Shown here: positions 1-7,626 of the stretch, piece after piece | Layout of the letters: each line of letters begins with the position of its first letter | How positions within the stretch are numbered: position 1 is the stretch's first letter | Source: JBBQNJ01 sp038329845 | GTDB lineage: Bacteria; Planctomycetota; Phycisphaerae; Tepidisphaerales; Tepidisphaeraceae | NCBI GenBank assembly: GCA_038329845.1 | Contig: JBBQNJ010000114.1 | Coordinates: 1-9,611, forward strand | Direction: 5' to 3' | DNA length: 9,611 bases | Notes under the pieces: model-generated | The model's database searches: none | What the model saw: the letters and a program-made list of their open reading frames with translations, nothing else | Told to the model about the DNA's origin: nothing | Position numbers and translations under genes: made by a program

Positions 1-114
<114 letters not shown>

Positions 115-115
<1 letters not shown>

Positions 116-2472
116 CAGGTCGGCGGCGGGTCGGCCGCCGCCGACGTCGCCTCGCCGCCCAGGTCGATCAATCCCGGAACGTCCAGGATCAGGCTGACGT
201 TTCCGTCGCCGAGAATCGCCCCGCCGCTCACGCCCGCCACGTTGCCGATCCCCTCTCCCAGGCTCTTGATCACCACCTGCTGCTGGCCGAGCAGTTCGTC
301 CACCAGCAGGCAGCAGAATCGCTGGTTGTCCTGCACGATGACCACCAGCGCCTCGGCCGGGTCTTCATGCAGCGGCGCCACCGCGAACAGGCGGTGCAGC
401 CGCCCGCGCACCAGGCACAATTCCCCGCGCCCCTGCACCGTCGAGACCTGCCCGCTCTTGGGCTGAATGCTCTGGTCGATGCTGGTGATCGGCACGATGT
501 ACCGCTCGGATCCCACCCGAACCGCCAGCCCGTCGATCACCGCCAGCGTCAACGGCAAGCGAATGGTGAACGTCGAACCGGCCCCCGGGGTCGAGGCGAT
601 CTCGATCGTGCCCCGCAGCGCCTCGACGTTGCGCTTGACCACGTCCATGCCCACCCCGCGCCCCGACACATCCGACAGCTCCTCCGCCGTCGAAAGCCCG
701 GCATGAAAGATCAGTCGAAAAATCTCGGAATCGGTGAGTTCCTGGCCTTCCCGCACGATCCCCGCGGCGATCGCCTTGCGGACGATCTTTTCCTTGTTCA
801 GCCCGCGCCCGTCGTCGCGGATTTCAATGACGATGTTCCCCGCCTGATGCCAGGCCCGCAGTCCCAACCGCCCCGCCGCCGGCTTGCCCGACTTGATCCG
901 CTCCTCCGCCGGCTCGATCCCGTGATCGATCGAGTTGCGCACCATGTGAATCAGCGGATCGCCGATCGCCTCGACCACGTTGCGATCCAGCTCGGTTTCC
1001 CCACCCGACAACTCCAGCTCGATCTGGCGCGAAAACTTTCGCCCCAGGTCACGCACCAGCCGCGCCATCTTCTGGAATACCCCCTGGATCGGGACCATCC
1101 GCATCGCCATCGACAGCTCTTGCAGTTCCCGAGTCAGCTTGCCCATGTGAGCCACGTTGCGGGCCAGCCGCTGGTTCTCTCCCCCCAGCACCCCCAACCC
1201 CTGGCGGACCATCGACTCGGCGATCACCAGCTCCCCCACCATGTCGATCAGGCTGTCCAGCCGGTCGGTCGCCACCTTGACTGTCCCATCCCCCCGCGCC
1301 GACGCCGCCGACTCGCCCGTCCGCAACGCACCGGCCAGAGCCCCCGGATTGCTCGATCCGAGGTCTGAATTGGTTCCGGCTGTCGCGCCGGCGACCTCGG
1401 CAGTTGCGCCGGTGCCCCCGGCTGTCGCGCTCACCGAGCAAGCCCGATTTTGTACCGTCGGAGTGTCCCCTCCCATCGGGACTTCCCCTGCCGTCTGGGC
1501 TTCGCCTGCCGTCAGGGCTTCGCCTCCGGTTGAGGCTTCGCCTCCCGCCGTCGCCTCCGCTCGTGCCGACGCCCGGACCCGCGCCAATAAATCCTCAAGT
1601 GCCGAGTCCTCCGCGATCGCCGCCCCGCGGTCGATCGCCGTTCCCAGCAGACCGATCAGCGACCGCATCCGATCGGCCGACTCCAGAACCAGATCGATCC
1701 GGGAACCTTCCAACGCCAACTTCCCCTGCCGCGCCAGGTCCAGCAGACTCTCGAGCGTGTGCGACAACTGCCCGATCTGGCGCAGGTTCAGAAATCCGGC
1801 CACCCCCTTGATGGTGTGAAAGGCTCGGAAGATCGCGTTGAGAATTTCAGGGTTCTTCGGGTCCTCCTCGAGCCGGAGTACCTCGGCCTCGGCCGACTCC
1901 AGATGCCCGCGGGCCTCGGTGATGAACTCGCCGACCAGCGTCACATCGTCGGGCGCGATAACCACCGGCGCGGCGTCGGGCACCGCGCCGGCGGACGCTG
2001 CGGCAGTGGGCGTCGTTGTAATGGGTGCCGCGACCGCCCCTTCATCCGTCGCGGCAGTATCGCAAGTCGCTTGCGCCAGCGCATCGTGGACATTCCCATC
2101 CGGTTCCGCGTCGGCAACGTTCTCACGGCGGGCCGGGCCGGCTTTGCTCGCCGCCGGGTCGATCAAGGCTCGTAGTTCCTCGATCGCCGCGGCCGCCGAC
2201 CGAAGCGACTGTTCGGCATCGGCTTCCCCCAGTACCGCCTGTTCCAGCAGCTTCGCCATCGCGGCCGAAGTCTCGGTGATCTTCATTACCGTCGCCGCTT
2301 CGCCCGTGGCGGGCTCATCGTCGCGGTCTTGCGCCGCCCGACCGATCGCCTGCCACTGCGAATGAAGCTCGGCCAGCGCCCGCAGGTCACCGGCGTCGGC
2401 GACCACCACGCTCGAAGCCAACTGCTCGGTCATTTCCGCTAGTTTGCCCACGGCTTCCTCGTTCCTCGCCAT
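115..2472 (-). CDS. cheA: Chemotaxis-type sensor histidine kinase CheA
   Basis: This is a cytoplasmic histidine kinase that would autophosphorylate and pass phosphate to a CheY/CheB-type regulator. Its 785 residues run as follows. Residues 1-110 are helical and match no domain I recognise. An HPt (P1) domain spans about 176-285, with phospho-acceptor His219 in F-H-T-I-K-G. An Ala/Gly/Thr-rich linker spans about 300-395 and includes five six-residue repeats. The P3 dimerisation helices are at about 397-460. The P4 ATPase carries the N box (H509, N513, D516, H517), the G1 box D-D-G-R-G at 553-557, an F-box-like F-H-A-G-L-S-T at 589-595 and the G2 box G-R-G-V-G-M-D at 604-610. A CheW-like P5 domain covers about 640-775. 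No recognisable P2 (CheY-docking) domain is present; the repeat linker sits in its place. No cheW, cheY or receptor gene lies in the window. The start is the ATG at 2472; an upstream GGTGG is a distant, weak Shine-Dalgarno. The stop overlaps the SEC-C gene. Confidence 0.95.
1456..1545 (-). repeat. Five degenerate 18-bp repeats in the cheA linker
   Basis: Five in-frame 18-bp units encode the hexapeptides GGEAST, GGEALT, AGEAQT, AGEVPM and GGDTPT (CheA residues 310-339). At DNA level the plus-strand core GGGCTTCGCCTGCCGTC recurs with substitutions. A further Ala/Gly/Thr-rich stretch follows at about residues 348-366. The unit length is a multiple of three, so copy-number change would lengthen or shorten the linker without breaking the frame. 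Confidence 0.8.
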
Positions 2473-2497
2473 CGACTGTGATCCAGGCCACCAAAAC

Positions 2498-2512
2498 GAA
2501 GTGCGTCACTTC
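2498..2512. promoter_or_regulatory. Perfect inverted repeat in the cheA leader (possible operator or hairpin)
   Basis: GAAGTG-CGT-CACTTC is a perfect 6-bp inverted repeat with a 3-bp spacer, ending 25 bases upstream of the cheA start. On the minus strand it lies between a possible -10 (TATAAA, bases 2528-2533) and the ATG. It could therefore be an operator or a small leader hairpin. Function is inferred from symmetry and position only. Confidence 0.3.
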
Positions 2513-2527
2513 ATTCATCAGCCGCCG

Positions 2528-2533
2528 TTTATA
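2528..2533 (-). promoter_or_regulatory. Possible cheA -10 box
   Basis: Read on the minus strand the bases are TATAAA, five of six matching the sigma-70 -10 consensus. Transcription would start near 2521 and give a leader of about 49 bases. No convincing -35 sits 17 bases upstream, so the call is weak. Confidence 0.25.
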
Positions 2534-2707
2534 TCGGAGGCGATGGATTGAACGTTTAGAACGGATCGCCGTAATTTCTCTCCCGGACCGATAAGTCTGC
2601 CCAGCTTTCCCCGCACGTCCCCTATTCGCTCGCTTTCCCGGCTGTCTGCCCGGTTGATTTTCGCCCCATCGTGATGCGAGTCGCCCATTTCCTTTTCCCC
2701 GTTGACC

Positions 2708-2722
2708 TATAATGTCGCGGAG
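2708..2722 (+). promoter_or_regulatory. uvrB -10-like box and ribosome binding site
   Basis: A perfect TATAAT occupies 2708-2713, and GGAG at 2719-2722 lies 11 bases before the uvrB ATG. Transcription from that -10 would begin at about 2720, on top of the GGAG, leaving a leader too short for normal use. So either the TATAAT is fortuitous or the true start lies upstream. TTGACC directly abuts the TATAAT and cannot act as its -35. I see no clear LexA/SOS operator in the 261-bp cheA-uvrB spacer. GAAC-N5-GAAC at 2550-2562 is a direct repeat, not a dyad. Confidence 0.3.
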
Positions 2723-2733
2723 ATTTTCGCGCC

Positions 2734-4821
2734 ATGGCCGATTACCGAATCAATCCGTTCAAAGTGGAGAGTCCCTACGCCCCGCAAGGCGATCAACCCC
2801 AGGCGATCGAGGCCCTGGCGCGCGGGATTGAAGGTGGGAAACGTTTTCAGACGTTGCTCGGCATCACCGGCTCGGGAAAGACCTTCACCATGGCCAACGT
2901 CGTGGCCAAAGTGAACCGCCCCACCCTGGTCATCAGCCACAACAAGACCCTCGCGGCCCAGCTTTACGAAGAGTTCAAGGATATCTTCCCCCACAACGCC
3001 GTGGGGTACTTCGTCAGCTATTACGACTACTACCAGCCCGAGGCGTACATCCCCCAGCGCGACATCTACATCGAAAAGGATGCCAGCCGTAACGACGACC
3101 TCGACCGCCTGCGTCTCTCCGCCACCAGCAACCTCGTCAGTCGCAACGATGTCCTGCTGGTCGCAAGCGTGAGCTGCATTTTCGGACTCGGCTCGCCCAT
3201 GGAATACACCCGCAGCGTCCTGCCCATTCGCAAGGGCGAGCCCACCGACCGCGACGAGATGCTTCGCCGCCTGATCGATCTCCAGTACGCCCGCAACGAC
3301 ATCGACTTCAAACGCGCCACCTTCCGTGTCCGAGGCGATGTCGTCGAGCTTCAACCCAGCTACGAGCAGTTCGCCTACCGCATCGAATTTTTCGGCGACG
3401 AGATCACCGCCATCGAAATGATCAACCCGCTGACCGGAGAAATCCTGCGATCCTCGGACCAGGTCTTCATCTACCCCGCGGTGCATTACGTCGTGCCGGC
3501 CGAGCGGCTCGAGGCGGCGGTGGAATCGATCCGCCAGGAGATGGAGCTGCGGGTGATGACCCTGCGCTCGGAAGGCAAACTGCTCGAGGCCCAGCGGCTG
3601 CTCGCCCGCACCAAGTACGACCTGGAGATGATCCAGGAAGTCGGTTACTGCTCGGGGATCGAGAATTATTCCCGCCACCTCGATGGCCGGCAACCCGGGG
3701 AAAAGCCGTATACCCTGATCGACTATTTCCCCAAGGATTTCCTGCTGATCATCGATGAATCGCATGTGAGCGTCCCGCAGATTCGCGCGATGTACAACGG
3801 CGACCGCAACCGCAAGCAGGTCCTGGTCGATCACGGATTCCGCCTGCCCAGCGCGATGGACAATCGCCCGCTGAAGTTCGAGGAATTCGAGGCGATGTGG
3901 AACCAGGTGGTCTTCGTCTCGGCTACCCCGGCGCCCTATGAGTTGGAAAAGACCGGCGGGGAAGTCGTCGAACAGGTGATCCGTCCCACCGGCCTGATCG
4001 ATCCGGAAATCCAAGTCCACCCCGCCCAGGGACAAGTGCCCCACCTGCTCGAACAGATTCGCCTCACCGCCGCCGCCGGATCGCGGGCGCTGGTGACGAC
4101 GTTGACCAAGCGCCTGGCCGAAGACCTCAGCGCCTATATCCAGGAGGCCGGCATCCGCGGACGGTATCTGCACAGCGAGATCGACACCCTCGAGCGCGTC
4201 GAGATTCTCCGCGAGCTGCGCGAAGGAGCGTTCGACGTGCTGGTGGGGATCAATCTGCTGCGCGAGGGCCTGGACCTGCCGGAAGTCTCCCTCGTGGCGA
4301 TTCTCGACGCCGACAAGACCGGCTTCCTGCGCAGCGCAACGTCGTTGATCCAGACCATCGGCCGCGCCGCCCGTAACCTCAACGCCCGCGTGATCCTCTA
4401 TGCCGACACGATCACCCCCGCCATGAGCCAGGCCATGGATGAGACCTCGCGGCGGCGGGAAATCCAGCTCAAATACAACACCGACCACGGCATCACCCCG
4501 CAGACGATCCAGAAGGCGATCCGCGGCGGCATCGAGTCGGAGGTCAAGGCTCGGCGCACCGCCGCCGAGGCGCTGCGACTCAGCGAACAGTCGCTGGATC
4601 AATCGGAGCTGATCCGGTTGCTGGAAGAAGAAATGCTCGGGGCGGCGAAGAATCTCGAGTTCGAGCGGGCCGCCCAGTTGCGCGACAAGCTGCGCGAAAT
4701 GAAGGGCGCCCCCGGCATCTACTCGGCCGGCGGCGTCGGTCCGCTGGAAGACCCACCCGACCGCGCGGGGATCTGGCAGCCGAGATCCAAGGGGAAAAAG
4801 TCGAAACGCGCCGCCCGCTGA
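2734..4821 (+). CDS. uvrB: Excinuclease ABC subunit B (UvrB)
   Basis: UvrB is the damage-verifying helicase-like subunit of UvrABC nucleotide excision repair. It is loaded by UvrA, clamps the damaged strand and recruits UvrC. The 695-residue product is complete and of normal family length. Walker A is G-I-T-G-S-G-K-T at 43-50. The beta-hairpin that threads between the strands is the Y-Y-D-Y-Y-Q-P-E-A-Y-I-P stretch at about 96-107. The DEAD-like box is D-E-S-H near 341-344. Motif V is G-I-N-L-L-R-E-G-L-D-L-P near 504-515, and motif VI is Q-T-I-G-R-A-A-R at about 540-547. A C-terminal UVR helical hairpin that binds UvrC sits at about 630-660, followed by a lysine/arginine-rich tail. The ATG at 2734 gives the usual N-terminus, in which a Gln-containing P-Q-G-D-Q-P-Q-A-I segment precedes Walker A. 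The gene is divergent from cheA and convergent with the next gene. No key motif is damaged. Confidence 0.99.
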   Translation: MADYRINPFKVESPYAPQGDQPQAIEALARGIEGGKRFQTLLGITGSGKTFTMANVVAKVNRPTLVISHNKTLAAQLYEEFKDIFPHNAVGYFVSYYDYYQPEAYIPQRDIYIEKDASRNDDLDRLRLSATSNLVSRNDVLLVASVSCIFGLGSPMEYTRSVLPIRKGEPTDRDEMLRRLIDLQYARNDIDFKRATFRVRGDVVELQPSYEQFAYRIEFFGDEITAIEMINPLTGEILRSSDQVFIYPAVHYVVPAERLEAAVESIRQEMELRVMTLRSEGKLLEAQRLLARTKYDLEMIQEVGYCSGIENYSRHLDGRQPGEKPYTLIDYFPKDFLLIIDESHVSVPQIRAMYNGDRNRKQVLVDHGFRLPSAMDNRPLKFEEFEAMWNQVVFVSATPAPYELEKTGGEVVEQVIRPTGLIDPEIQVHPAQGQVPHLLEQIRLTAAAGSRALVTTLTKRLAEDLSAYIQEAGIRGRYLHSEIDTLERVEILRELREGAFDVLVGINLLREGLDLPEVSLVAILDADKTGFLRSATSLIQTIGRAARNLNARVILYADTITPAMSQAMDETSRRREIQLKYNTDHGITPQTIQKAIRGGIESEVKARRTAAEALRLSEQSLDQSELIRLLEEEMLGAAKNLEFERAAQLRDKLREMKGAPGIYSAGGVGPLEDPPDRAGIWQPRSKGKKSKRAAR

Positions 4822-4829
4822 AGGCGAAC

Positions 4830-4880
4830 GACGCCGGCGTCAGCGCTCTTGAATCAAACGGCGATGCGCATCGGGCGCCC
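4830..4880. repeat. Palindromes between convergent genes
   Basis: The 66-bp gap between the stops of uvrB and the facing gene contains GACGCCGGCGTC (4830-4841), CGATGCGCATCG (4862-4873) and GGGCGCCC (4873-4880), all perfect palindromes. Because they lack a spacer, each can fold only a 4-bp stem as RNA, and no T-run follows on either strand. A role in bidirectional termination is possible but not shown. Confidence 0.3.
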
Positions 4881-4887
4881 CATCCGA

Positions 4888-5724
4888 TCAGTCATTCCAT
4901 CCGCCGCGATAGCCGTATCCGTATCCGGAGCCATAGCCGTATCCGGAGACCGGAATGTAGCGGTAGCGGTCATGGCGATGAAGCATCCAGGCGTAGTCCA
5001 GCGCCGCGTTGGCCGCCTCACGCGAGGCCAGGAACAGGGTGTTGGCCGTCGCCCGCGCCGTGCGGGCGTCATCGACTTGCTTTCTCGCCGCCACCACACG
5101 CTCATCGTGACGCAAGGTGTCGAGATAATTCTCGTACAGTTCGCGGCTGCGATTGGCCGCGGTGAGATATCGCTGTCGGGCGTCAAGCACCTGCGGATCG
5201 GTCGCCTGCACCGCCAGCAACATCGCGTTGGCTTGCGACGCATACCCCAATTTTACCCGCGACATCGCTTCGATTTCGCCGCGATTGGGCTTCGCTTCGG
5301 CGTGTTCCCGCTCGATCCACTGGGCCATGTCTCCGACCAATTCCATCAAGGCTTGGTATCGGGGATCGGTCCAGACGGTCGCGCCGGCTTTGATCCTCGC
5401 CGACTCCAGCGCCTCCCAGGCGGCGTTCTCGGCCTGGTCGGCTTCTCGGCGCTCGGCCGAGCGATCGAACTGTCGCTGCGCCTCGCGGTAGGCGCTGTCC
5501 ATGGCGCTGACGGCGCTGCGGAACTGGTAGGCCGTCTCGGTCTTCATCGCCTTGGCCGCCACCGCCGATCCCACCTCGACCGACGGAAAATCGCGGGCGA
5601 TGCCGGTGTTGTAGGCATACGGATTGCGCTGCCCGCGGGCCTCGTCCGGCCCCTTGGCGACCGCCGGACTCACCGCCAGCACCATTCCCAATAATCCCGA
5701 CCAAACCAGTGCGCCATTTCGCAT
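4888..5724 (-). CDS. Exported helical protein with Tyr/Gly-rich tail, unknown function
   Basis: I do not recognise this 278-residue protein. Residues 1-23 look like a Sec signal peptide (M-R-N, a hydrophobic core, then A-V-A before K24). There is no lipobox and no cysteine anywhere. Residues about 45-250 are rich in Ala, Arg, Glu and Gln, with heptad-like spacing, and should be largely alpha-helical or coiled-coil. The C-terminus (261-278) is Gly/Tyr-rich, made of repeated G-Y-G-Y units and ending G-G-W-N-D. It is encoded by short direct repeats around 4918-4948. The frame stays open far upstream to 6174, across the spacer and into der. The start chosen is the ATG at 5724, because it gives the signal peptide and has GGGAGG about seven bases upstream. 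It is convergent with uvrB and divergent from der, so probably its own transcription unit. Export makes a cell-envelope role likely (inference); a direct DNA-repair partnership with UvrB is unlikely. Confidence 0.82.
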   Translation of the reverse strand: MRNGALVWSGLLGMVLAVSPAVAKGPDEARGQRNPYAYNTGIARDFPSVEVGSAVAAKAMKTETAYQFRSAVSAMDSAYREAQRQFDRSAERREADQAENAAWEALESARIKAGATVWTDPRYQALMELVGDMAQWIEREHAEAKPNRGEIEAMSRVKLGYASQANAMLLAVQATDPQVLDARQRYLTAANRSRELYENYLDTLRHDERVVAARKQVDDARTARATANTLFLASREAANAALDYAWMLHRHDRYRYIPVSGYGYGSGYGYGYRGGWND

Positions 5725-5756
5725 CACATACCTCCCGGTCCTTACCCCCGATCCTA

Positions 5757-5892
5757 TGGACCCTCCACCCGGTGGGTCCAGTCGCGTGCCTCGCTGCGGA
5801 ACTAGTTGTGGGACAGCCGCCTCGGGCTGTGGATTCAATGTGTCCCACCCTCTTAGACACGGGACCCCTTGGACAGGTCCGTTGGAGGGTCC
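5757..5892. repeat. Cluster of nested inverted repeats in the divergent spacer
   Basis: Several perfect dyads crowd this non-coding stretch. TGGACCC/GGGTCCA (5757-5763 and 5774-5780) has a 10-bp loop. GTGGGACA/TGTCCCAC lies at 5808-5815 and 5841-5848. Nested inside it is ACAGCC/GGCTGT (5813-5818 and 5825-5830) with a 6-base loop. GGACC/GGTCC lies at 5862-5866 and 5876-5880. An outer pair, GGACCCTCCA (5758-5767) and TGGAGGGTCC (5883-5892), brackets the whole 135 bp. I see no flanking target duplication. It resembles a REP-type or MITE-like intergenic repeat, but copy number cannot be judged from one window. Confidence 0.55.
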
Positions 5893-5950
5893 GTGGGAAA
5901 TCTGCCGCCGTCTTCCCCTCCTCTGCGCCTTTGCATGCACGGGGTCGCGG

Positions 5951-5979
5951 TTTGCATCGCGCCCCGCCGGTCGCACAAT
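5951..5979 (+). promoter_or_regulatory. Possible der promoter
   Basis: TTTGCA (5951-5956) and CACAAT (5974-5979) are separated by exactly 17 bases; each matches the sigma-70 consensus at four of six positions. Transcription would begin near 5986. The GGAG at 5992-5995 would then lie in the leader, which favours the ATG at 6008 over the one at 5987 as the der start. Confidence 0.3.
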
Positions 5980-6007
5980 AGGAGTGATGTCGGAGAAAGA
6001 GCGTCGA

Positions 6008-7555
6008 ATGCCCGTCGTGGCGATCGTGGGCCGGCCCAATGTGGGCAAGTCATCGTTGCTCAACGCGCTGGTGGGAAAGCGCATCAGCATCGTGCAGGAC
6101 ATGCCGGGGGTCACGCGCGATCGGGTCTCGATGCCGCTGCCGATCGACGGGCGGTTCATTGAAATGGTGGACACCGGCGGATACGGCTACGTCGATCCCG
6201 ATGCCCTCTCGGATCATATCGCCCACCAGATCGAGTTGGCCATGGCCCGGGCCGACCTGGTGCTGTTCCTGGTCGATGCCTCGACCGGGCGCACCAGCGC
6301 CGATGAAGAAATCGCGGCGATGCTGCGCCGGCGGGGAATCAAGACGCTGCTGGTTGCGAACAAGGCCGACGGTGTCAAGGCCGACGCGATGCTGGGCGAT
6401 TTTGCCCGACTGGGGCTGGGCACGCCGCTGGGCGTTTCGGCCACGGCCGATCGCAATCTCGACGAGCTGCTCGAGCGGATCGCCGCGGAAGTGGATCTGG
6501 AAAACGCCCCGACGCGGATCCCCGACGCGGAACTGCTGGTGGCGATCGTCGGCAAGCGCAACGCCGGAAAGAGCACGCTGGTCAACGCGATCGCCGGGCT
6601 GTTCGAAGGCGACCCCGAACGCGTGATCGTCTCGGAAGTTCCCGGCACGACGCGCGATTCGGTGGATGTGCGATTCCAAAAGGACGGCAAGACGCTGATC
6701 GTGATCGACACCGCCGGGGTGCGCAAGAAGCGTCATATGGCGACTAACGACATCGAGTTTTACTCGTTCCATCGTGCCCAGCGCTCGATCCGCCGGGCCG
6801 ATGTGGTGCTGATGCTGATCGACGGGATCGAGCCGGTGAGCGAGCCAGACAAGAAGCTGGCGCAGTACATCGCCGAGCAGCTTAAGCCGGTGATCCTGGT
6901 GGTGAACAAGTGGGACCTCTCGAAAGCGAAGGTGCGGGAAACCCGTCAGGAAAACGCCCCGGCGTTGGACTCGGAATTGATGCAGGAGTTCCGCGAGTAC
7001 CTCGACGGCCACATTCGCAACTTGAACTTCGCCCCCATCGCATTCATCACGGCCAAGGACGGTCGAAATGTCCAGGGGCTGGTGGACCTGTCGCAGTATC
7101 TGGCCAAGCAGGCCGCCGAGCGGGTGGGGACGGGCGTGTTGAATCGGGTGATTCGCCAGATTCTCGCCGAGCGGATTCCCACTACGCCCACGGGCCGGCG
7201 GGCGCGGATCTATTACGCGACGCAGACCGAGGTTTCTCCGCCGACGATCGTACTGTTCGTGAACAACCCGGTGTTCGTGGATGAGAACTACCAGCGGTTC
7301 ATGCTGAACCGGATGCGGGAATTGCTGCCCTACGCGCAGGTTCCGATCAAGCTGGTGGTCCGCGCCCGCGAGCAGCGAGCCCTGCGGGATGAACCGGCCC
7401 TGGACGCGGAGATCGACGAGCAGTCGCCGCCCCGCTCCACCGCCAAGTCCTCGGCACGCGTGCGGCCTTCGTCGCCGCGAGCGACCCGCCCGGCACCGCG
7501 TCGGGCGGTCGCACGCAAGCGCGGCGAGAGCCGGACGAAAAAAAGCGATCGCTGA
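6008..7555 (+). CDS. der: Ribosome assembly GTPase Der (EngA)
   Basis: Der is an essential GTPase with two tandem G domains and a KH-like domain that acts in 50S subunit maturation. In this 515-residue product, G domain 1 has G-R-P-N-V-G-K-S (8-15), D-T-G-G (55-58) and N-K-A-D (118-121). G domain 2 has G-K-R-N-A-G-K-S-T (182-190), D-T-A-G (234-237) and N-K-W-D (300-303). The KH-like domain covers about 360-455. Family members usually end soon after this point. Here a basic, low-complexity tail of about 55 residues (461-515; Ser, Pro, Ala, Arg, Lys) follows and may bind rRNA (inference). The open frame continues upstream to 5624, but that part is antisense to the neighbouring gene. The ATG at 6008 gives the classical M-P-V-V-A-I-V-G-R-P start, with GGAG 12 bases ahead. 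The ATG at 5987 would add seven residues but has AGGAG only two bases away. All nucleotide-binding motifs look intact. Confidence 0.98.
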   Translation: MPVVAIVGRPNVGKSSLLNALVGKRISIVQDMPGVTRDRVSMPLPIDGRFIEMVDTGGYGYVDPDALSDHIAHQIELAMARADLVLFLVDASTGRTSADEEIAAMLRRRGIKTLLVANKADGVKADAMLGDFARLGLGTPLGVSATADRNLDELLERIAAEVDLENAPTRIPDAELLVAIVGKRNAGKSTLVNAIAGLFEGDPERVIVSEVPGTTRDSVDVRFQKDGKTLIVIDTAGVRKKRHMATNDIEFYSFHRAQRSIRRADVVLMLIDGIEPVSEPDKKLAQYIAEQLKPVILVVNKWDLSKAKVRETRQENAPALDSELMQEFREYLDGHIRNLNFAPIAFITAKDGRNVQGLVDLSQYLAKQAAERVGTGVLNRVIRQILAERIPTTPTGRRARIYYATQTEVSPPTIVLFVNNPVFVDENYQRFMLNRMRELLPYAQVPIKLVVRAREQRALRDEPALDAEIDEQSPPRSTAKSSARVRPSSPRATRPAPRRAVARKRGESRTKKSDR

Positions 7556-7613
7556 GGCCGAGCCGCAAGGGCATGGCGCGCCGATTGCAAGTTCACAGGG
7601 GTTCCTCAACCTA

Positions 7614-7620
7614 AAGGAGA
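7614..7620 (+). promoter_or_regulatory. Strong ribosome binding site of the 148-codon gene
   Basis: An AAGGAG-type Shine-Dalgarno lies about seven to eight bases before the ATG at 7627. It is the best such site in the window and fixes the start. The 71-bp gap after der has no obvious terminator hairpin, so read-through from der is possible. Confidence 0.6.
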
Positions 7621-7626
7621 CTTTCT

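Noticed and set aside
367..1368. Plus-strand open frame of 333 codons antisense to cheA
   Set aside because: The opposite strand carries all CheA motifs; this frame is Arg/His/Pro-rich with no domain.
2550..2562. GAAC-N5-GAAC as a LexA/SOS operator for uvrB
   Set aside because: The half-sites are direct, not inverted, and no canonical SOS box of either the Gram-negative or Gram-positive type is present.
2707..4602. Long minus-strand open frame of 631 codons antisense to uvrB
   Set aside because: It is a shadow of G/C-rich third positions in uvrB. The translation shows no recognisable domain, while the plus strand encodes a complete UvrB with every motif.
5624..6007. Possible 128-residue N-terminal extension of Der
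   Set aside because: This part is antisense to the exported-protein gene and crosses the inverted-repeat spacer. Der families start at the G1 motif, matching the ATG at 6008.
5725..6174. Upstream extension of the 278-residue exported protein
   Set aside because: It would lie antisense to der and hide the signal peptide internally. The ATG at 5724 has a strong ribosome site.
6050..7609. Minus-strand open frame of 519 codons antisense to der
   Set aside because: The sense strand is an intact Der. The antisense product is His/Arg/Gln-rich without domains, typical of a GC shadow.
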